DNA of 35,811 nucleotides from an uncultured Clostridia bacterium (GCA_944386285.1 CALXAM010000050.1:1-35811), one strand, 5' to 3'; shown: positions 16,509 through 24,728, numbered from the stretch's first letter. Numbers and translations are program-made. The notes: generated from the sequence alone by a model not told the origin.

Positions 16509-16838
16509 TTACTTTTCCCACTTTCTCAGTTTGGAAAGCGCTTCTACAATTTCATCGGATACACGCTTTTCGGTTTCATGTTCCAACCGATAGCGCAGAT
16601 GTGTGGTCGTGTGATCGTCACCGATGTTGCCAAGCGCTCTTGCGCTTCTTGCGCGAATCTCCCAATCCGGATCGCTGAGCATTGAAATCAGCTCGTTGCA
16701 GGAGGTGTCTTTTCCGATTTTTCCTAAGCCGTCAATAGCGGCTAACTGAACGTCGCGGTCTTTATTGCGAAGCATTTTTAACAATGCTGTTTCGTTTCCT
16801 TTTTCCACGTACTTTTCGATTTTTGCCAGTTTGCTCAT
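16509..16838 (-). CDS. Small HEAT-repeat protein
   Basis: The ATG at 16838 (AAAGGAAG site, 6 bases) gives 109 residues with three HEAT-like repeats. The clearest is DRDVQLAAIDGLGKIGKDTSCNELI, in shorter form DVQLAAIDGLGKIG, then DWEIRARSARALGNIGDD and a degenerate third. Such helical solenoids bind proteins, and related short forms occur next to phycobilin-lyase-like or regulatory genes. No partner is evident here. The 12 residues upstream in the same frame have no ribosome binding site and are left out. It points away from the divergent LysR gene. Confidence 0.8.
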   Translation of the reverse strand: MSKLAKIEKYVEKGNETALLKMLRNKDRDVQLAAIDGLGKIGKDTSCNELISMLSDPDWEIRARSARALGNIGDDHTTTHLRYRLEHETEKRVSDEIVEALSKLRKWEK

Positions 16839-17112
16839 GTTGATCTTCCTTTCTATTTGATCCATTTGCAATTCTGTCCGCCTTTTTTCATATCATAGTG
16901 CTTTTTGCTTGATCAGCTGCCCGTGCTGTTCTCATCTGTTTTCTGTGTTGCCCCTGTCACAGCCTTTGCGTATGCAAACGATCGACAATCTGCGGGCGAT
17001 TATGTATGCGGACGAACATGCTAAGGTGCGCTTTGCTTTTAAGAGCAAGCGCTTGTACAGTCAGATTGAAAACCATACAACTCCTTATACCTTTATGATA
17101 CGCCTTTTTTTA
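16839..17112. other. Intergenic region between divergent genes
   Basis: About 270 bases ahead of the LysR promoter. An open frame at 16909-17184 lacks a ribosome binding site, is Cys/Leu-rich at its start and overlaps the LysR promoter and start, so I do not call it. LysR operators commonly lie in such divergent regions, but I see no clear T-N11-A palindrome. Confidence 0.4.
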
Positions 17113-17141
17113 TTGAATGTGAATTTAGAATATGTTATAAT
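17113..17141 (+). promoter_or_regulatory. Promoter of the LysR gene
   Basis: TTGAAT (17113-17118), a 17-base spacer and TATAAT (17136-17141) with an upstream TG (extended -10). It lies 39 bases before the start codon at 17181. Confidence 0.75.
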
Positions 17142-17180
17142 CAATAAAAAAATCTTATCAATAATCGTGAGGGATTTATT

Positions 17181-18071
17181 ATGAATACAGTGCAGCTCAA
17201 CTGCTTTTTAACCGTAGCGCAAACGCTTAATTTCGCCAGAGCCGCTAAGCTGCTGAATGTCACACAGCCTGCGGTGACCCAGCAAATCCATTCGCTGGAA
17301 GAAGAGTTAAACGTGAAACTGTTTAACCGCACGACAAGAACGGTTGAACTGACGCGTGAAGGCATGATCTTCATGAGCGATGCCAAGAGCATTTTGGATA
17401 TTTCCGAACGGGCAAAGCGGCGGGTTACACACTCGTTTGAAGATTTGCGCAAGGCGTTTGTGATCGGGTGTCATGCCCGCAATGAGATCCATCAGTTTGC
17501 CGATGTGCTTGGGAAAATGCGTGAACAGTTTCAAACGATCTATCCGATGTTTCAGGTCATTCCGTTTGCGCATCTGTATCAGCAGCTGGCAGAGGACAGA
17601 TTGGAAGTCGTTGCCGCATTTGAGGAAAATGATTTAAAGAAGGGGATTCTCTATCGGGAGATTACAAAGGCGCAGGCCATCGCTGTGACGACGCGCGACC
17701 ATCCGTTTGCACAGAAAGCACAGGTCACTGTAGAGGATTTTAATGAGCAACCGGTGGTCATTATTGAACCGCGAAACTGTCCGCGCGCACTGGGCAAAAT
17801 ACAGTATCAGATGATCGAAAATAAGTCCGCCATGCAGATCTATGTCTGTGATTCGGTGGAGTCATCCATTACACTGGCGCGGGGGAAATACGGTGTTGCG
17901 GTGATTTCGGATATCTTTCCGGTAAAAGACCCGACACTCGCCTATACGCCGATTGTCAACGTGCCGCCGATGTCGTACGGCGTCTATTATAAGACGCTTG
18001 CCGGTCATCCGGAGCTGAAAACGTTTATCCATTTGGCAAAAGAACAGTTTTCACAATCGTCTGCGGGATAA
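17181..18071 (+). CDS. LysR-family transcriptional regulator
   Basis: The 296-residue protein has the LysR size and layout: an N-terminal winged helix-turn-helix (LNFARAAKLLNVTQPAVTQQ, about residues 14-33, then LEEELNVKLFNRTTRTVELT), a linker helix, and a periplasmic-binding-protein-like effector domain from about residue 90. The ligand is unknown. The start has a GAGGG site 7-8 bases upstream. Nearby candidates for regulation are the divergent HEAT gene, itself, and the downstream DUF3793-flavodoxin operon, but that operon has a separate palindromic operator that does not look like a LysR site. Confidence 0.92.
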   Translation: MNTVQLNCFLTVAQTLNFARAAKLLNVTQPAVTQQIHSLEEELNVKLFNRTTRTVELTREGMIFMSDAKSILDISERAKRRVTHSFEDLRKAFVIGCHARNEIHQFADVLGKMREQFQTIYPMFQVIPFAHLYQQLAEDRLEVVAAFEENDLKKGILYREITKAQAIAVTTRDHPFAQKAQVTVEDFNEQPVVIIEPRNCPRALGKIQYQMIENKSAMQIYVCDSVESSITLARGKYGVAVISDIFPVKDPTLAYTPIVNVPPMSYGVYYKTLAGHPELKTFIHLAKEQFSQSSAG

Positions 18072-18142
18072 CCCCAGACGATTATTCTTTGGTGGTGGCG
18101 TTATAACACGCACTGCGTTTTTAAAATTGCAAGAATTGGTGA

Positions 18143-18171
18143 TTGACAAAATGCAAATGCGCGTGTATACT
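18143..18171 (+). promoter_or_regulatory. Strong promoter of the DUF3793-flavodoxin operon
   Basis: TTGACA (18143-18148), a 17-base spacer and TATACT (18166-18171). A perfect palindrome follows 7 bases later, in the start-site region, so a bound repressor would block initiation. Confidence 0.8.
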
Positions 18172-18178
18172 ATCTATT

Positions 18179-18196
18179 AGTTAGTTATAACTAACT
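18179..18196. promoter_or_regulatory. 18-bp palindromic operator, probably iron-responsive
   Basis: AGTTAGTTATAACTAACT is a perfect palindrome immediately downstream of the -10. A copy with one central difference (GTTAGTTTTAACTAAC) lies at 33756-33771 in the same place relative to another promoter. The half-site TTAGTTA resembles operators of the DtxR/MntR type of metal-dependent repressors near clostridial iron-transport genes (knowledge plus inference). The downstream genes fit iron limitation. Confidence 0.65.
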
Positions 18197-18375
18197 TAAA
18201 TCAAATTGCCGTACCGCAATTCATGGAAGCGGTCAAGCGATTTGATGGAAACGGGATCGTGTGAGAAAAGAAAGCGTGTGATCATTGAAAACCGGGCGCT
18301 GTTTTCTCACGCTTAAAACGTCTTTACCGCTGTCTGATTAAAAAGGAGCCTGCATACCGGAGGCATAAAAAGGAG
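18197..18375 (+). other. Structured 5' leader of the DUF3793 operon
   Basis: About 180 bases of leader with possible pairings: ATCAAAT (18200-18206) with ATTTGAT (18240-18246), and GTGAGAAAA (18261-18269) with TTTTCTCAC (18302-18310). It ends in two AAAAAGGAG-like sites. It matches no riboswitch class I know. Confidence 0.35.
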
Positions 18376-18939
18376 ATGAGTGATTTGCCCGATGAATTGT
18401 TGGTAAAGCATTGTTCGCCCACACTTGCAGGAATGAAAACGGGGAGTATGTTTACCTATGCGTTTTGTGATTTGGCGGCGCTTCGGGATACTGTCCGCCG
18501 ATTAAACCGCCGCTTTGTTTCAAAAGGCGTGCGTGTTTTGCCTCTGCGCTATGAGAATCACCGTGCGCTCATTTATTTATACCGGCCGTCGAAGCTGTCG
18601 GTCGATTTGCAGCACCCGGTGGCGCAGCGCATTTTAAACGAATGCGGATATACGCAGACAACGTCGCAGCGGCTCATTCGCCATCTCATGAAACGGTTAA
18701 AAGAGCAGCGTGCGTTTCCGCATGAAATCGGTTTGTTCTTGGGATATCCGCCGGAGGATGTCTGGGGATTTATCCATCATCGGGCACAGGCGTATCTGTG
18801 TGTCGGATGCTGGAAGGTCTATCACAATGCGGCGCAGGCAAAGAAAACGTTTGCACAGTATAAAAAATGCACCGGCGCCTATTGCAGAAGATATACACAG
18901 GGCGTGTCAGTCGAGCGGCTTACCGTAGCCGCTGTTTAA
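18376..18939 (+). CDS. DUF3793 family protein
   Basis: The 187-residue protein has the family's conserved C-terminal block HEIGLFLGYPPEDVWGFI, then C-V-G-C-W-K-V-Y and A-Q-Y-K-K-C, plus an N-terminal ELLVKHCSPTLAGMKTGSMF. DUF3793 proteins have no established biochemical role, but in Firmicutes their genes are often beside flavodoxin and ferrous-iron transport genes. The conserved Cys residues could bind metal (inference). The ATG at 18376 follows AAAAAGGAG directly. It is co-transcribed with the flavodoxin 29 bases downstream, behind the palindromic operator. Confidence 0.85.
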   Translation: MSDLPDELLVKHCSPTLAGMKTGSMFTYAFCDLAALRDTVRRLNRRFVSKGVRVLPLRYENHRALIYLYRPSKLSVDLQHPVAQRILNECGYTQTTSQRLIRHLMKRLKEQRAFPHEIGLFLGYPPEDVWGFIHHRAQAYLCVGCWKVYHNAAQAKKTFAQYKKCTGAYCRRYTQGVSVERLTVAAV

Positions 18940-18968
18940 TCAATGTATGAAAAGAAAGGTTGTGTCAT

Positions 18969-19391
18969 ATGCGTAACGTTGCGGTTGTTTATTGGAGTGG
19001 AACAGGAAATACACAGGCTATGGCGGAAGCGGTTGTGAGCGGCGCGCGCGAACAGGGCGCTGCAGTGCAGCTGTATCCGGCGCTGGCGTTTGATTCTTCC
19101 ATGATGGATCAGTTTGACGCGGTTGCGTTCGGCTGCCCGTCGATGGGTGCGGAACAGCTCGAGGAAAGCGAGTTTGAACCGATGTTTTCTGACTGTGTGC
19201 AGAAACTAAACGGAAAGACGATTGCGCTGTTTGGCTCATATGGCTGGGGCGACGGCGAATGGATGCGAAACTGGGAAGAGACGTGTACGCAAGCCGGTGC
19301 GGTATTTGCGTGCGACAGTGTCATCTGCAATGAAGCACCGGACGAGGAAGCGCTTTCAGCTTGCCGTGCGTTGGGTGCATCCCTTGCATAA
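18969..19391 (+). CDS. Flavodoxin
   Basis: The 140-residue short-chain flavodoxin starts MRNVAVVYWSGTGNTQAMA, with the FMN phosphate loop SGTGNT at residues 9-14. It continues with FGCPSMGAEQLEE and LFGSYGWGDGEWM, the two other FMN-contacting loops. Flavodoxins carry electrons and replace ferredoxin when iron is scarce, which agrees with the operator and the DUF3793 partner. The ATG at 18969 has AAAGG 9 bases upstream; a TTG three codons earlier is less likely. A strong terminator follows. Confidence 0.93.
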   Translation: MRNVAVVYWSGTGNTQAMAEAVVSGAREQGAAVQLYPALAFDSSMMDQFDAVAFGCPSMGAEQLEESEFEPMFSDCVQKLNGKTIALFGSYGWGDGEWMRNWEETCTQAGAVFACDSVICNEAPDEEALSACRALGASLA

Positions 19392-19412
19392 ACAGAAAAC
19401 GAAACCACCGTG

Positions 19413-19447
19413 AAAAAGCGGGTGCCGATTTTCGGCACCCGCTTTTT
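19413..19447 (+). terminator. Terminator of the flavodoxin operon
   Basis: A perfect 16-bp stem, AAAAAGCGGGTGCCGA with its complement, has a 3-base loop and ends in Ts. Confidence 0.9.
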
Positions 19448-19499
19448 GCAGTGATTTTTGGGATGGTTTCTGTGGACAGAGATTTTATCAGAAAAGCGG

Positions 19500-19528
19500 T
19501 TGCCAAAACGGGAAGGAGTTGCTATCCT
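19500..19528 (+). promoter_or_regulatory. Candidate promoter of the helicase gene
   Basis: TTGCCA (19500-19505), a 17-base spacer and TATCCT (19523-19528), about 70 bases before the start codon. The -10 is a moderate match. Confidence 0.4.
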
Positions 19529-19599
19529 TATAACAGAAGAATCGGTTTGTGCCGGCGGCTTTTTTAGTAAAGTTTTAGCAGAGAAATGGGGATTGCAGG

Positions 19600-22275
19600 A
19601 TGGCGAATCAATACGACGGAGTGTTACAGTTTAAAGGAAAATGGCGCGATTATCAAGAGCGGGTGCTGACAAACGCACAGCACTATCTTGCAGATCGAAA
19701 GGTGCATATTGTGGCGGCGCCCGGCTCGGGGAAAACGACGCTCGGCATTGAACTGATCCGCCGGCTTGGTGCGCCGTGCCTCATTTTATCGCCGAGCATC
19801 ACCATCCGGCAGCAGTGGCTTTCCCGCATTACCGACGGCTTTCTGATGCCCGGAAACGATCCCGACAAGCTGCTGTCGAACAACTTAAAAGCAATGAAGC
19901 CAATTACTGCGATCACCTATCAAGCGCTGTACAGCGCGATGAAGCAGGAACAGGGAGAAGTGTGCGGCGCGGAGGAGGAAGAGGACGAAACAGTACCGGC
20001 TGAGACGGTCGATTTTAAAGATTTCCGGATTTTTGATGCGGTCAAGGCCGCCGGTGTTCGGACAATCTGCTTAGATGAGGCGCACCATCTGCGCAGTGAA
20101 TGGTGGAAAGCGCTCGAAGCGTTTTTAAAGGAACTTTCATCTGTCACGGTGATCGCGCTGACTGCTACACCGCCGTATGACAGTACACCCGCGCAGTGGA
20201 AACGGTATATTGATCTGTGCGGACCGATTGACGAGGAGATTTTTACACCCGAACTGGTACGGGAGGGGAGCCTTTGTCCGCATGAGGACTATGTCTATTT
20301 GAACTGGCCTGCAAAAGAGGAGCTTGCAGAGATTCAAAAACAGCAGGAAACGGTGGCACAGTTTCGAAATCGTCTGCTGTCCGACCCCTCCTTTACCCAA
20401 ATGATCGCTTCGCATCAGGGACTGCTGTATCCTGAATCATACAGCGAGCAGTTTCTCGATCATCCTGCGTATTTTTCAGCACTGCTGATTTTTTGTCAGG
20501 CACAGCAGATCGACTATTCTCCTTATTTAAAAGAACTGATCGGCACAAAAGGCAGACTGCCCGATTTAAGCGACGAATGGCTCGAAATTTTGCTGCAGGG
20601 CTTTTTCTATGATGATGCCGATTCGTATTCCGTGGAGGAAGCAAAGCGGGAGGCGCTGTTAAAAGAGGCGAAAGCGGCAGGGTGTGTCTATCGCAGGCAG
20701 ATCACGCTCACAAAAAAAGAGACGATGGAAAAGCTGCTTGCGAAGAGCAGCGGAAAGCTTTCAAGCATTCAGACGATCGTGCGTATGGAGCATCAGTCGC
20801 TCGGTGACACGATGCGGATGCTGATTTTATGCGATTATATTAAAAAGGACGTTTTGCCGCTTGTGGGCACAGAGCGGGAGATGAAAGCCGAGATCGGCGC
20901 GGTTCCGATCTTTGAATCGCTTAGACGCTTACAGATGGAGGGCATTCGGCTTGCATGTGTAAGCGGCTCGGTGGTGCTGCTGCCGATGGACACGCAGCAG
21001 ACGATTCAAACGCTGCTTGCCATGCGCGGCAGCGAGGGGACGCTAGTGCCGGTTAAGGAAACCGGCTACGGGGAACTGCAAGTGAAAGGGACGAGTACCC
21101 ATGTGGTCGAGGCGGTGACGGAGCTGTTTCGTTTGGGTGAAGTGAACACGATGATCGGAACCAAGTCTTTGCTCGGTGAGGGCTGGGATGCGCCGTTTGT
21201 CAATGCGCTGATTCTTTCCACCTATGTCGGTTCCTTCATGCTCAGCAATCAGATGCGCGGCCGTACCATCCGCACCGACCGTACCAATCCTAAAAAGACG
21301 GGCAATATCTGGCATTTGGCATGTGTCTTTCCGAAACGGTCGGGGCAGACAAAGCATGTCGATCTGACGGGGGATTACCAGACACTGTGCCGCCGGTTTG
21401 ATGCGTTTTTGGGTGTGTCGGCGACAGAACCCGTGATCGAAAGCGGGATTGGACGGCTCGCGATCCCTGCGTTTGACACGCGCGAGGAGATGGAGCGCAT
21501 CAATCAGACGATGCTTCTGCGCGCGTCCGACCGTGACGCGCTGCGTGCGCGGTGGCAAAACGCGTTTACGGAAATTCACGGCGGAATGGAAGTCGAGCAG
21601 GTGGAGGCGGTTCCTAAAGAGGACGTTCAGACCGGATATGTCTTTGTCCATGCACTCGGAATGGAAATTTTGTGTGTTGTCCTGGCTGTTTTGTTCGCCC
21701 TTGGACGGCTGTTGATGACAGGCGGGCATGCGGTATCGTTTCTGCTCGGTGTCGGACTGCTTGCAGCGGCGTTTTTTGCAGGGAAATATGGCGTGAAGCT
21801 CTTCCGGTTTGGCACACCGGAGCGGCGCATGAAGCGTATCAGCGAGGCGATGCGTTTGGCGCTCATTGAAATCGGTGCGTTGGACGATCCTGCGCATTGC
21901 AAAGTGGAGGTCGAATCGGTGGAAGGCGTACTGATCGGTACGTGGCTGAAAGGCGCAAGTATGCGCGACAAGACGACGTTTGCCTGCTGTATGGAAGAGC
22001 TCTGGGGGATCATTGACAATCCGCGGTATCTGCTGATGCGCGTAAAAAAACATACGGACGAATACTATAGCGTTCCCGAATGCTTCGGCAGGCAGAAAGA
22101 ACGCGCGCTCGTGTTTGAAAAGCAGATGCGCAAGGTACTCGGCAACTATCGTGTGGTCTATACCCGTACACCCGAAGGGCGGCGGATTCTTTTGCGCGCG
22201 CGGACAAAATCGTTTGTAAATAAAAATCAGCGCGCACTGCTCTCAAAAAAGGTGGCAAAAGGGAAATATGAATAA
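19600..22275 (+). CDS. SF2 DEAH-type helicase with two membrane segments
   Basis: The 891-residue protein starts with a superfamily 2 helicase core: Walker A APGSGKTT (40-47), DEAH box at 159-162 (CLDEAHH), LTATPP at 187-192, GEGWDAPFVNALIL (about 526-539) and the arginine-finger motif QMRGRTIRTD from residue 551. About 120 residues later come two hydrophobic helices (about 688-706 and 713-731, starting MEILCVVLAVLFALG), then a basic C-terminal domain of about 155 residues without a motif I know. SF2 enzymes unwind or translocate along nucleic acids using ATP; membrane attachment is unusual. Both ends would be cytoplasmic. It is a single-gene unit with its own terminator. It could be a phage-defence or DNA-uptake factor, but the neighbours do not show this. 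Confidence 0.85.
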   Translation: MANQYDGVLQFKGKWRDYQERVLTNAQHYLADRKVHIVAAPGSGKTTLGIELIRRLGAPCLILSPSITIRQQWLSRITDGFLMPGNDPDKLLSNNLKAMKPITAITYQALYSAMKQEQGEVCGAEEEEDETVPAETVDFKDFRIFDAVKAAGVRTICLDEAHHLRSEWWKALEAFLKELSSVTVIALTATPPYDSTPAQWKRYIDLCGPIDEEIFTPELVREGSLCPHEDYVYLNWPAKEELAEIQKQQETVAQFRNRLLSDPSFTQMIASHQGLLYPESYSEQFLDHPAYFSALLIFCQAQQIDYSPYLKELIGTKGRLPDLSDEWLEILLQGFFYDDADSYSVEEAKREALLKEAKAAGCVYRRQITLTKKETMEKLLAKSSGKLSSIQTIVRMEHQSLGDTMRMLILCDYIKKDVLPLVGTEREMKAEIGAVPIFESLRRLQMEGIRLACVSGSVVLLPMDTQQTIQTLLAMRGSEGTLVPVKETGYGELQVKGTSTHVVEAVTELFRLGEVNTMIGTKSLLGEGWDAPFVNALILSTYVGSFMLSNQMRGRTIRTDRTNPKKTGNIWHLACVFPKRSGQTKHVDLTGDYQTLCRRFDAFLGVSATEPVIESGIGRLAIPAFDTREEMERINQTMLLRASDRDALRARWQNAFTEIHGGMEVEQVEAVPKEDVQTGYVFVHALGMEILCVVLAVLFALGRLLMTGGHAVSFLLGVGLLAAAFFAGKYGVKLFRFGTPERRMKRISEAMRLALIEIGALDDPAHCKVEVESVEGVLIGTWLKGASMRDKTTFACCMEELWGIIDNPRYLLMRVKKHTDEYYSVPECFGRQKERALVFEKQMRKVLGNYRVVYTRTPEGRRILLRARTKSFVNKNQRALLSKKVAKGKYE

Positions 22276-22308
22276 ACAGAAAAGATTTGTATAAAACGTA
22301 CAAAAGAC

Positions 22309-22337
22309 TTGAAAAACGAGCAGGAATCTATTATAAT
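22309..22337 (+). promoter_or_regulatory. Strong promoter of the gene at 22468
   Basis: TTGAAA (22309-22314), a 17-base spacer and a perfect TATAAT (22332-22337). The predicted start point, about 22344, falls at the base of the hairpin listed next. Confidence 0.75.
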
Positions 22338-22342
22338 AAGAA

Positions 22343-22382
22343 AAAAACAGCCATTCCCGTTTTACGGGTGATGGCTGTTTTG
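22343..22382 (+). terminator. Terminator hairpin overlapping a transcription start
   Basis: AAAACAGCCAT pairs with ATGGCTGTTTT, with an inner CCCGT/ACGGG stem. It ends the helicase transcript, and would also form at the very 5' end of the RNA from the promoter at 22309-22337. Confidence 0.75.
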
Positions 22383-22467
22383 GTATCGGAATATATTGTG
22401 GGGCTGACCGGTGCAAAGCGCTCATTTGTTCTAAAATGAAAAATTAATCAAGAAAGGATGCACGATT

Positions 22468-23214
22468 GTGGCAGATTTGAATCAGTACAACAAAGCGCGT
22501 CAGGAAATGATCGAAGCACGCCGTCAAAAAGCAGAAGGAACGATAGAACCTGCGGCGCCCACCGTCTATGCCAAACCGCAGACTGTACAGAAAAAATTGG
22601 AGAATTTTTGGTACCACTATAAATGGTTTGTGGTCGCAGCCGTTTTTTTGCTGGTGATTGTTTCAATCTCGGCGGCGCAGCTGCTGGGCAGAACCCAATA
22701 TGATGTGTCCATTGTCATCGCGACGCAGCAGCCGCTGCAGGGACTTGAAGAGGTGTTCCGCCCCGGACTTGAAAGCATCGTTGATGACTATGATCAAAAT
22801 GGTCAGAAAAGTGTGGAGATTGATGCGTATCAGCTCGGTGATGCTGAGAATGCACAGATGTCTACACAGCTCAGCCAGATGAATTATGAAAAATTGGCGG
22901 CACGTGTTTCTACAAGAAAAGATTTTATCTTTATTTTGGATGATGTGGGATACGACTATCTGACCGGAATGGGGATTGAATTTGAAGACCTCTCCGCATA
23001 TTCGGACAGTGACAATATCAAAGGTGACCGCTGTATGTTGGATGGGACAAAAGGCGGCGAGATGATGAATTTAGAGGGGACAGGCGATGCACTGTATTTC
23101 TGCTTTGTCGATTTCGATACGTACACAGAGAGCCTAAAAAATGATGAATCGATCGTAAAAGCACATGAAAATCAGGAAGAATATTTTAAACAGCTGATCG
23201 CGCCGGCAGATTGA
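22468..23214 (+). CDS. Single-pass membrane protein of unknown function
   Basis: A GTG start (AAAGGA site) gives 248 residues: a basic cytoplasmic head of about 50 residues ending ENFWYHYKW, one membrane helix (FVVAAVFLLVIVSISAAQLL, about 51-70), and an outer domain of about 175 acidic residues. The outer part has alternating strands and helices (YDVSIVIATQQPL, DFIFILDDVGYDYLTG), which looks like a binding-protein-type fold, but I recognise no family. There is no lipobox. It is transcribed alone, with its own promoter and terminator. Confidence 0.8.
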   Translation: MADLNQYNKARQEMIEARRQKAEGTIEPAAPTVYAKPQTVQKKLENFWYHYKWFVVAAVFLLVIVSISAAQLLGRTQYDVSIVIATQQPLQGLEEVFRPGLESIVDDYDQNGQKSVEIDAYQLGDAENAQMSTQLSQMNYEKLAARVSTRKDFIFILDDVGYDYLTGMGIEFEDLSAYSDSDNIKGDRCMLDGTKGGEMMNLEGTGDALYFCFVDFDTYTESLKNDESIVKAHENQEEYFKQLIAPAD

Positions 23215-23243
23215 TCTATGCCGGTACGCAGGCTTACAAAGAC

Positions 23244-23280
23244 AAAAAAGCCGGAAGAACGGAGAATTCTCCGGCTTTTT
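23244..23280 (+). terminator. Terminator
   Basis: AAAAAAGCCGG pairs with CCGGCTTTTT around an inner self-complementary GGAGAATTCTCC, about 30 bases after the stop of the preceding gene. Confidence 0.8.
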
Positions 23281-23322
23281 GCTTCGTTTTCAGGCATAAT
23301 ACGTAAAAAAGGCAACAAATAC

Positions 23323-23351
23323 TTGCCATTTTCCCGTTTCCAGAGTACAAT
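23323..23351 (+). promoter_or_regulatory. Promoter of the PIG-L operon
   Basis: TTGCCA (23323-23328), a 17-base spacer and TACAAT (23346-23351), 15 bases before the start codon. The leader is therefore very short. Confidence 0.65.
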
Positions 23352-23366
23352 AAAGCAGGTGATGTT

Positions 23367-24728
23367 ATGAACAGACGCTTTTTAAAAGGGATTCTCGTTT
23401 TGCTTTGTGCGGTGTCGTTTTTGATGGTGTCGTTTCCGGTTTCTGCGGCCGAAACTGCCCGTGATCTCACGGACAGTCTGTCGCTTACACACAGCCGGAA
23501 CATTTCGCTTTCAAAGCTCACAGACCGCTCCTATACATCAAAAATTCAAATGGAAGCGTCGGACGTGCTCACGCTGCGTGCGCAGGAGCCGATTGCTGCG
23601 CTCTATCTTGTATTTGACCGTCCGCCTGAGCCGTATACGGTGGTAAGCGGTGAAACGGTCATCTCATGCGGTACGCAGGGCTTTTTGCATGAAACGATCT
23701 ATGTGCCCAATCCGCAGACAGAGATTTCGATTACGCTTCCGGCGTCGATTCTTTGCGATGTGTACGCGTTTTCTGCGGGAACGCTGCCCGCCTTTGTGCA
23801 GGATTGGAATGCGCCGTACGACGACTGCGATCTGCTGCTGTTGCCGACGCACGCCGATGATGAGCACTTGTTCTTCGGCGGGATTATGCCGTATTATGCT
23901 GGCGAACAGGGAAAAAAGGTACAGGTGGCGTATCTGACGAATCACTGGGGCGAGCCGTATCGTCCGCATGAACTCTTAAACGGACTGTGGACTGTCGGGA
24001 TTCGCGCCTATCCGGTGATTTCAGAATTTAACGATCTTTACTCGATGTCGCTCGACCATGCAAAAACGCTGTATGATACAGACAAAATGCTCGCCTATCA
24101 GGTGGAACTGATTCGCCGGTTCCGTCCTGAGGTGATTGTCGGGCACGATGTAAACGGGGAATACGGACACGGCGTCCATCAGTTAAACACATATCTGCTG
24201 ATGCAGGCGGTCGAAATGAGTGCGGACGAGCAGTCTTACCCCGCGTCCGCGCAGAAGTACGGGACATTTGACGTGCCCAAAACGTATTTGCACTTATATA
24301 AAGAAAATGAACTGGTGATGGACATTGATGAGCCGCTCTCTGCGTTTTCGGGGAAAACCGCCTATGAGATGGCAGTGGAGGGCTTTGCACAGCACCGTTC
24401 CCAGCAGCAGTGGTTTTCTGTTGAGAAAAGCGGGAAATATGATTGCAGGAAATTTGGACTATATCGCACGACCGTCGGTTTGGACAGCGGTATAGGCGAT
24501 CTGTTTGAGCATATTGACGCACCAAACGAGCCGGCGCAGACGGCAGAACGTGTCGGTGATCTGACGATCACGCGCGCACAGACACAGCCAAACGCAAACG
24601 AAGATCAGCCAAAATCGCAGGACAATCAGCTTCTGCTCATTGGTTTGGCCGTTTTGATCGGTGTTGTACTGCTCTGTGCTGCGGCAGTGCTTTGTTTACG
24701 AATCAGAAAAAGGAGAATACGCAGATGA
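23367..24728 (+). CDS. Exported, membrane-anchored PIG-L family deacetylase
   Basis: The 453-residue protein has a signal peptide (FLKGILVLLCAVSFLMVSF, then VSAAET), a beta-rich region of about 120 residues, and a PIG-L (LmbE-like) domain with the zinc motif T-H162-A-D-D165-E166 and the second motif H268-G-V-H271. A Gln/Asn-rich linker leads to a C-terminal membrane helix (LLLIGLAVLIGVVLLC, about 420-440) and a basic tail. PIG-L enzymes remove acetyl groups from GlcNAc-type sugars. The signal peptide and anchor place the active site outside the membrane, so a surface glycan or glycoconjugate is the likely substrate (inference). The stop overlaps the next start (ATGA), giving tight coupling to the phosphodiester glycosidase. 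Confidence 0.85.
   Translation: MNRRFLKGILVLLCAVSFLMVSFPVSAAETARDLTDSLSLTHSRNISLSKLTDRSYTSKIQMEASDVLTLRAQEPIAALYLVFDRPPEPYTVVSGETVISCGTQGFLHETIYVPNPQTEISITLPASILCDVYAFSAGTLPAFVQDWNAPYDDCDLLLLPTHADDEHLFFGGIMPYYAGEQGKKVQVAYLTNHWGEPYRPHELLNGLWTVGIRAYPVISEFNDLYSMSLDHAKTLYDTDKMLAYQVELIRRFRPEVIVGHDVNGEYGHGVHQLNTYLLMQAVEMSADEQSYPASAQKYGTFDVPKTYLHLYKENELVMDIDEPLSAFSGKTAYEMAVEGFAQHRSQQQWFSVEKSGKYDCRKFGLYRTTVGLDSGIGDLFEHIDAPNEPAQTAERVGDLTITRAQTQPNANEDQPKSQDNQLLLIGLAVLIGVVLLCAAAVLCLRIRKRRIRR

Noticed and set aside
16909..17184. Open reading frame of 91 codons
   Set aside because: No ribosome binding site, and it covers the promoter and start of the LysR gene.
21043..22053. Long antisense frame opposite the helicase gene
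   Set aside because: A shadow of codon bias in the real gene; no ribosome binding site or known motif.
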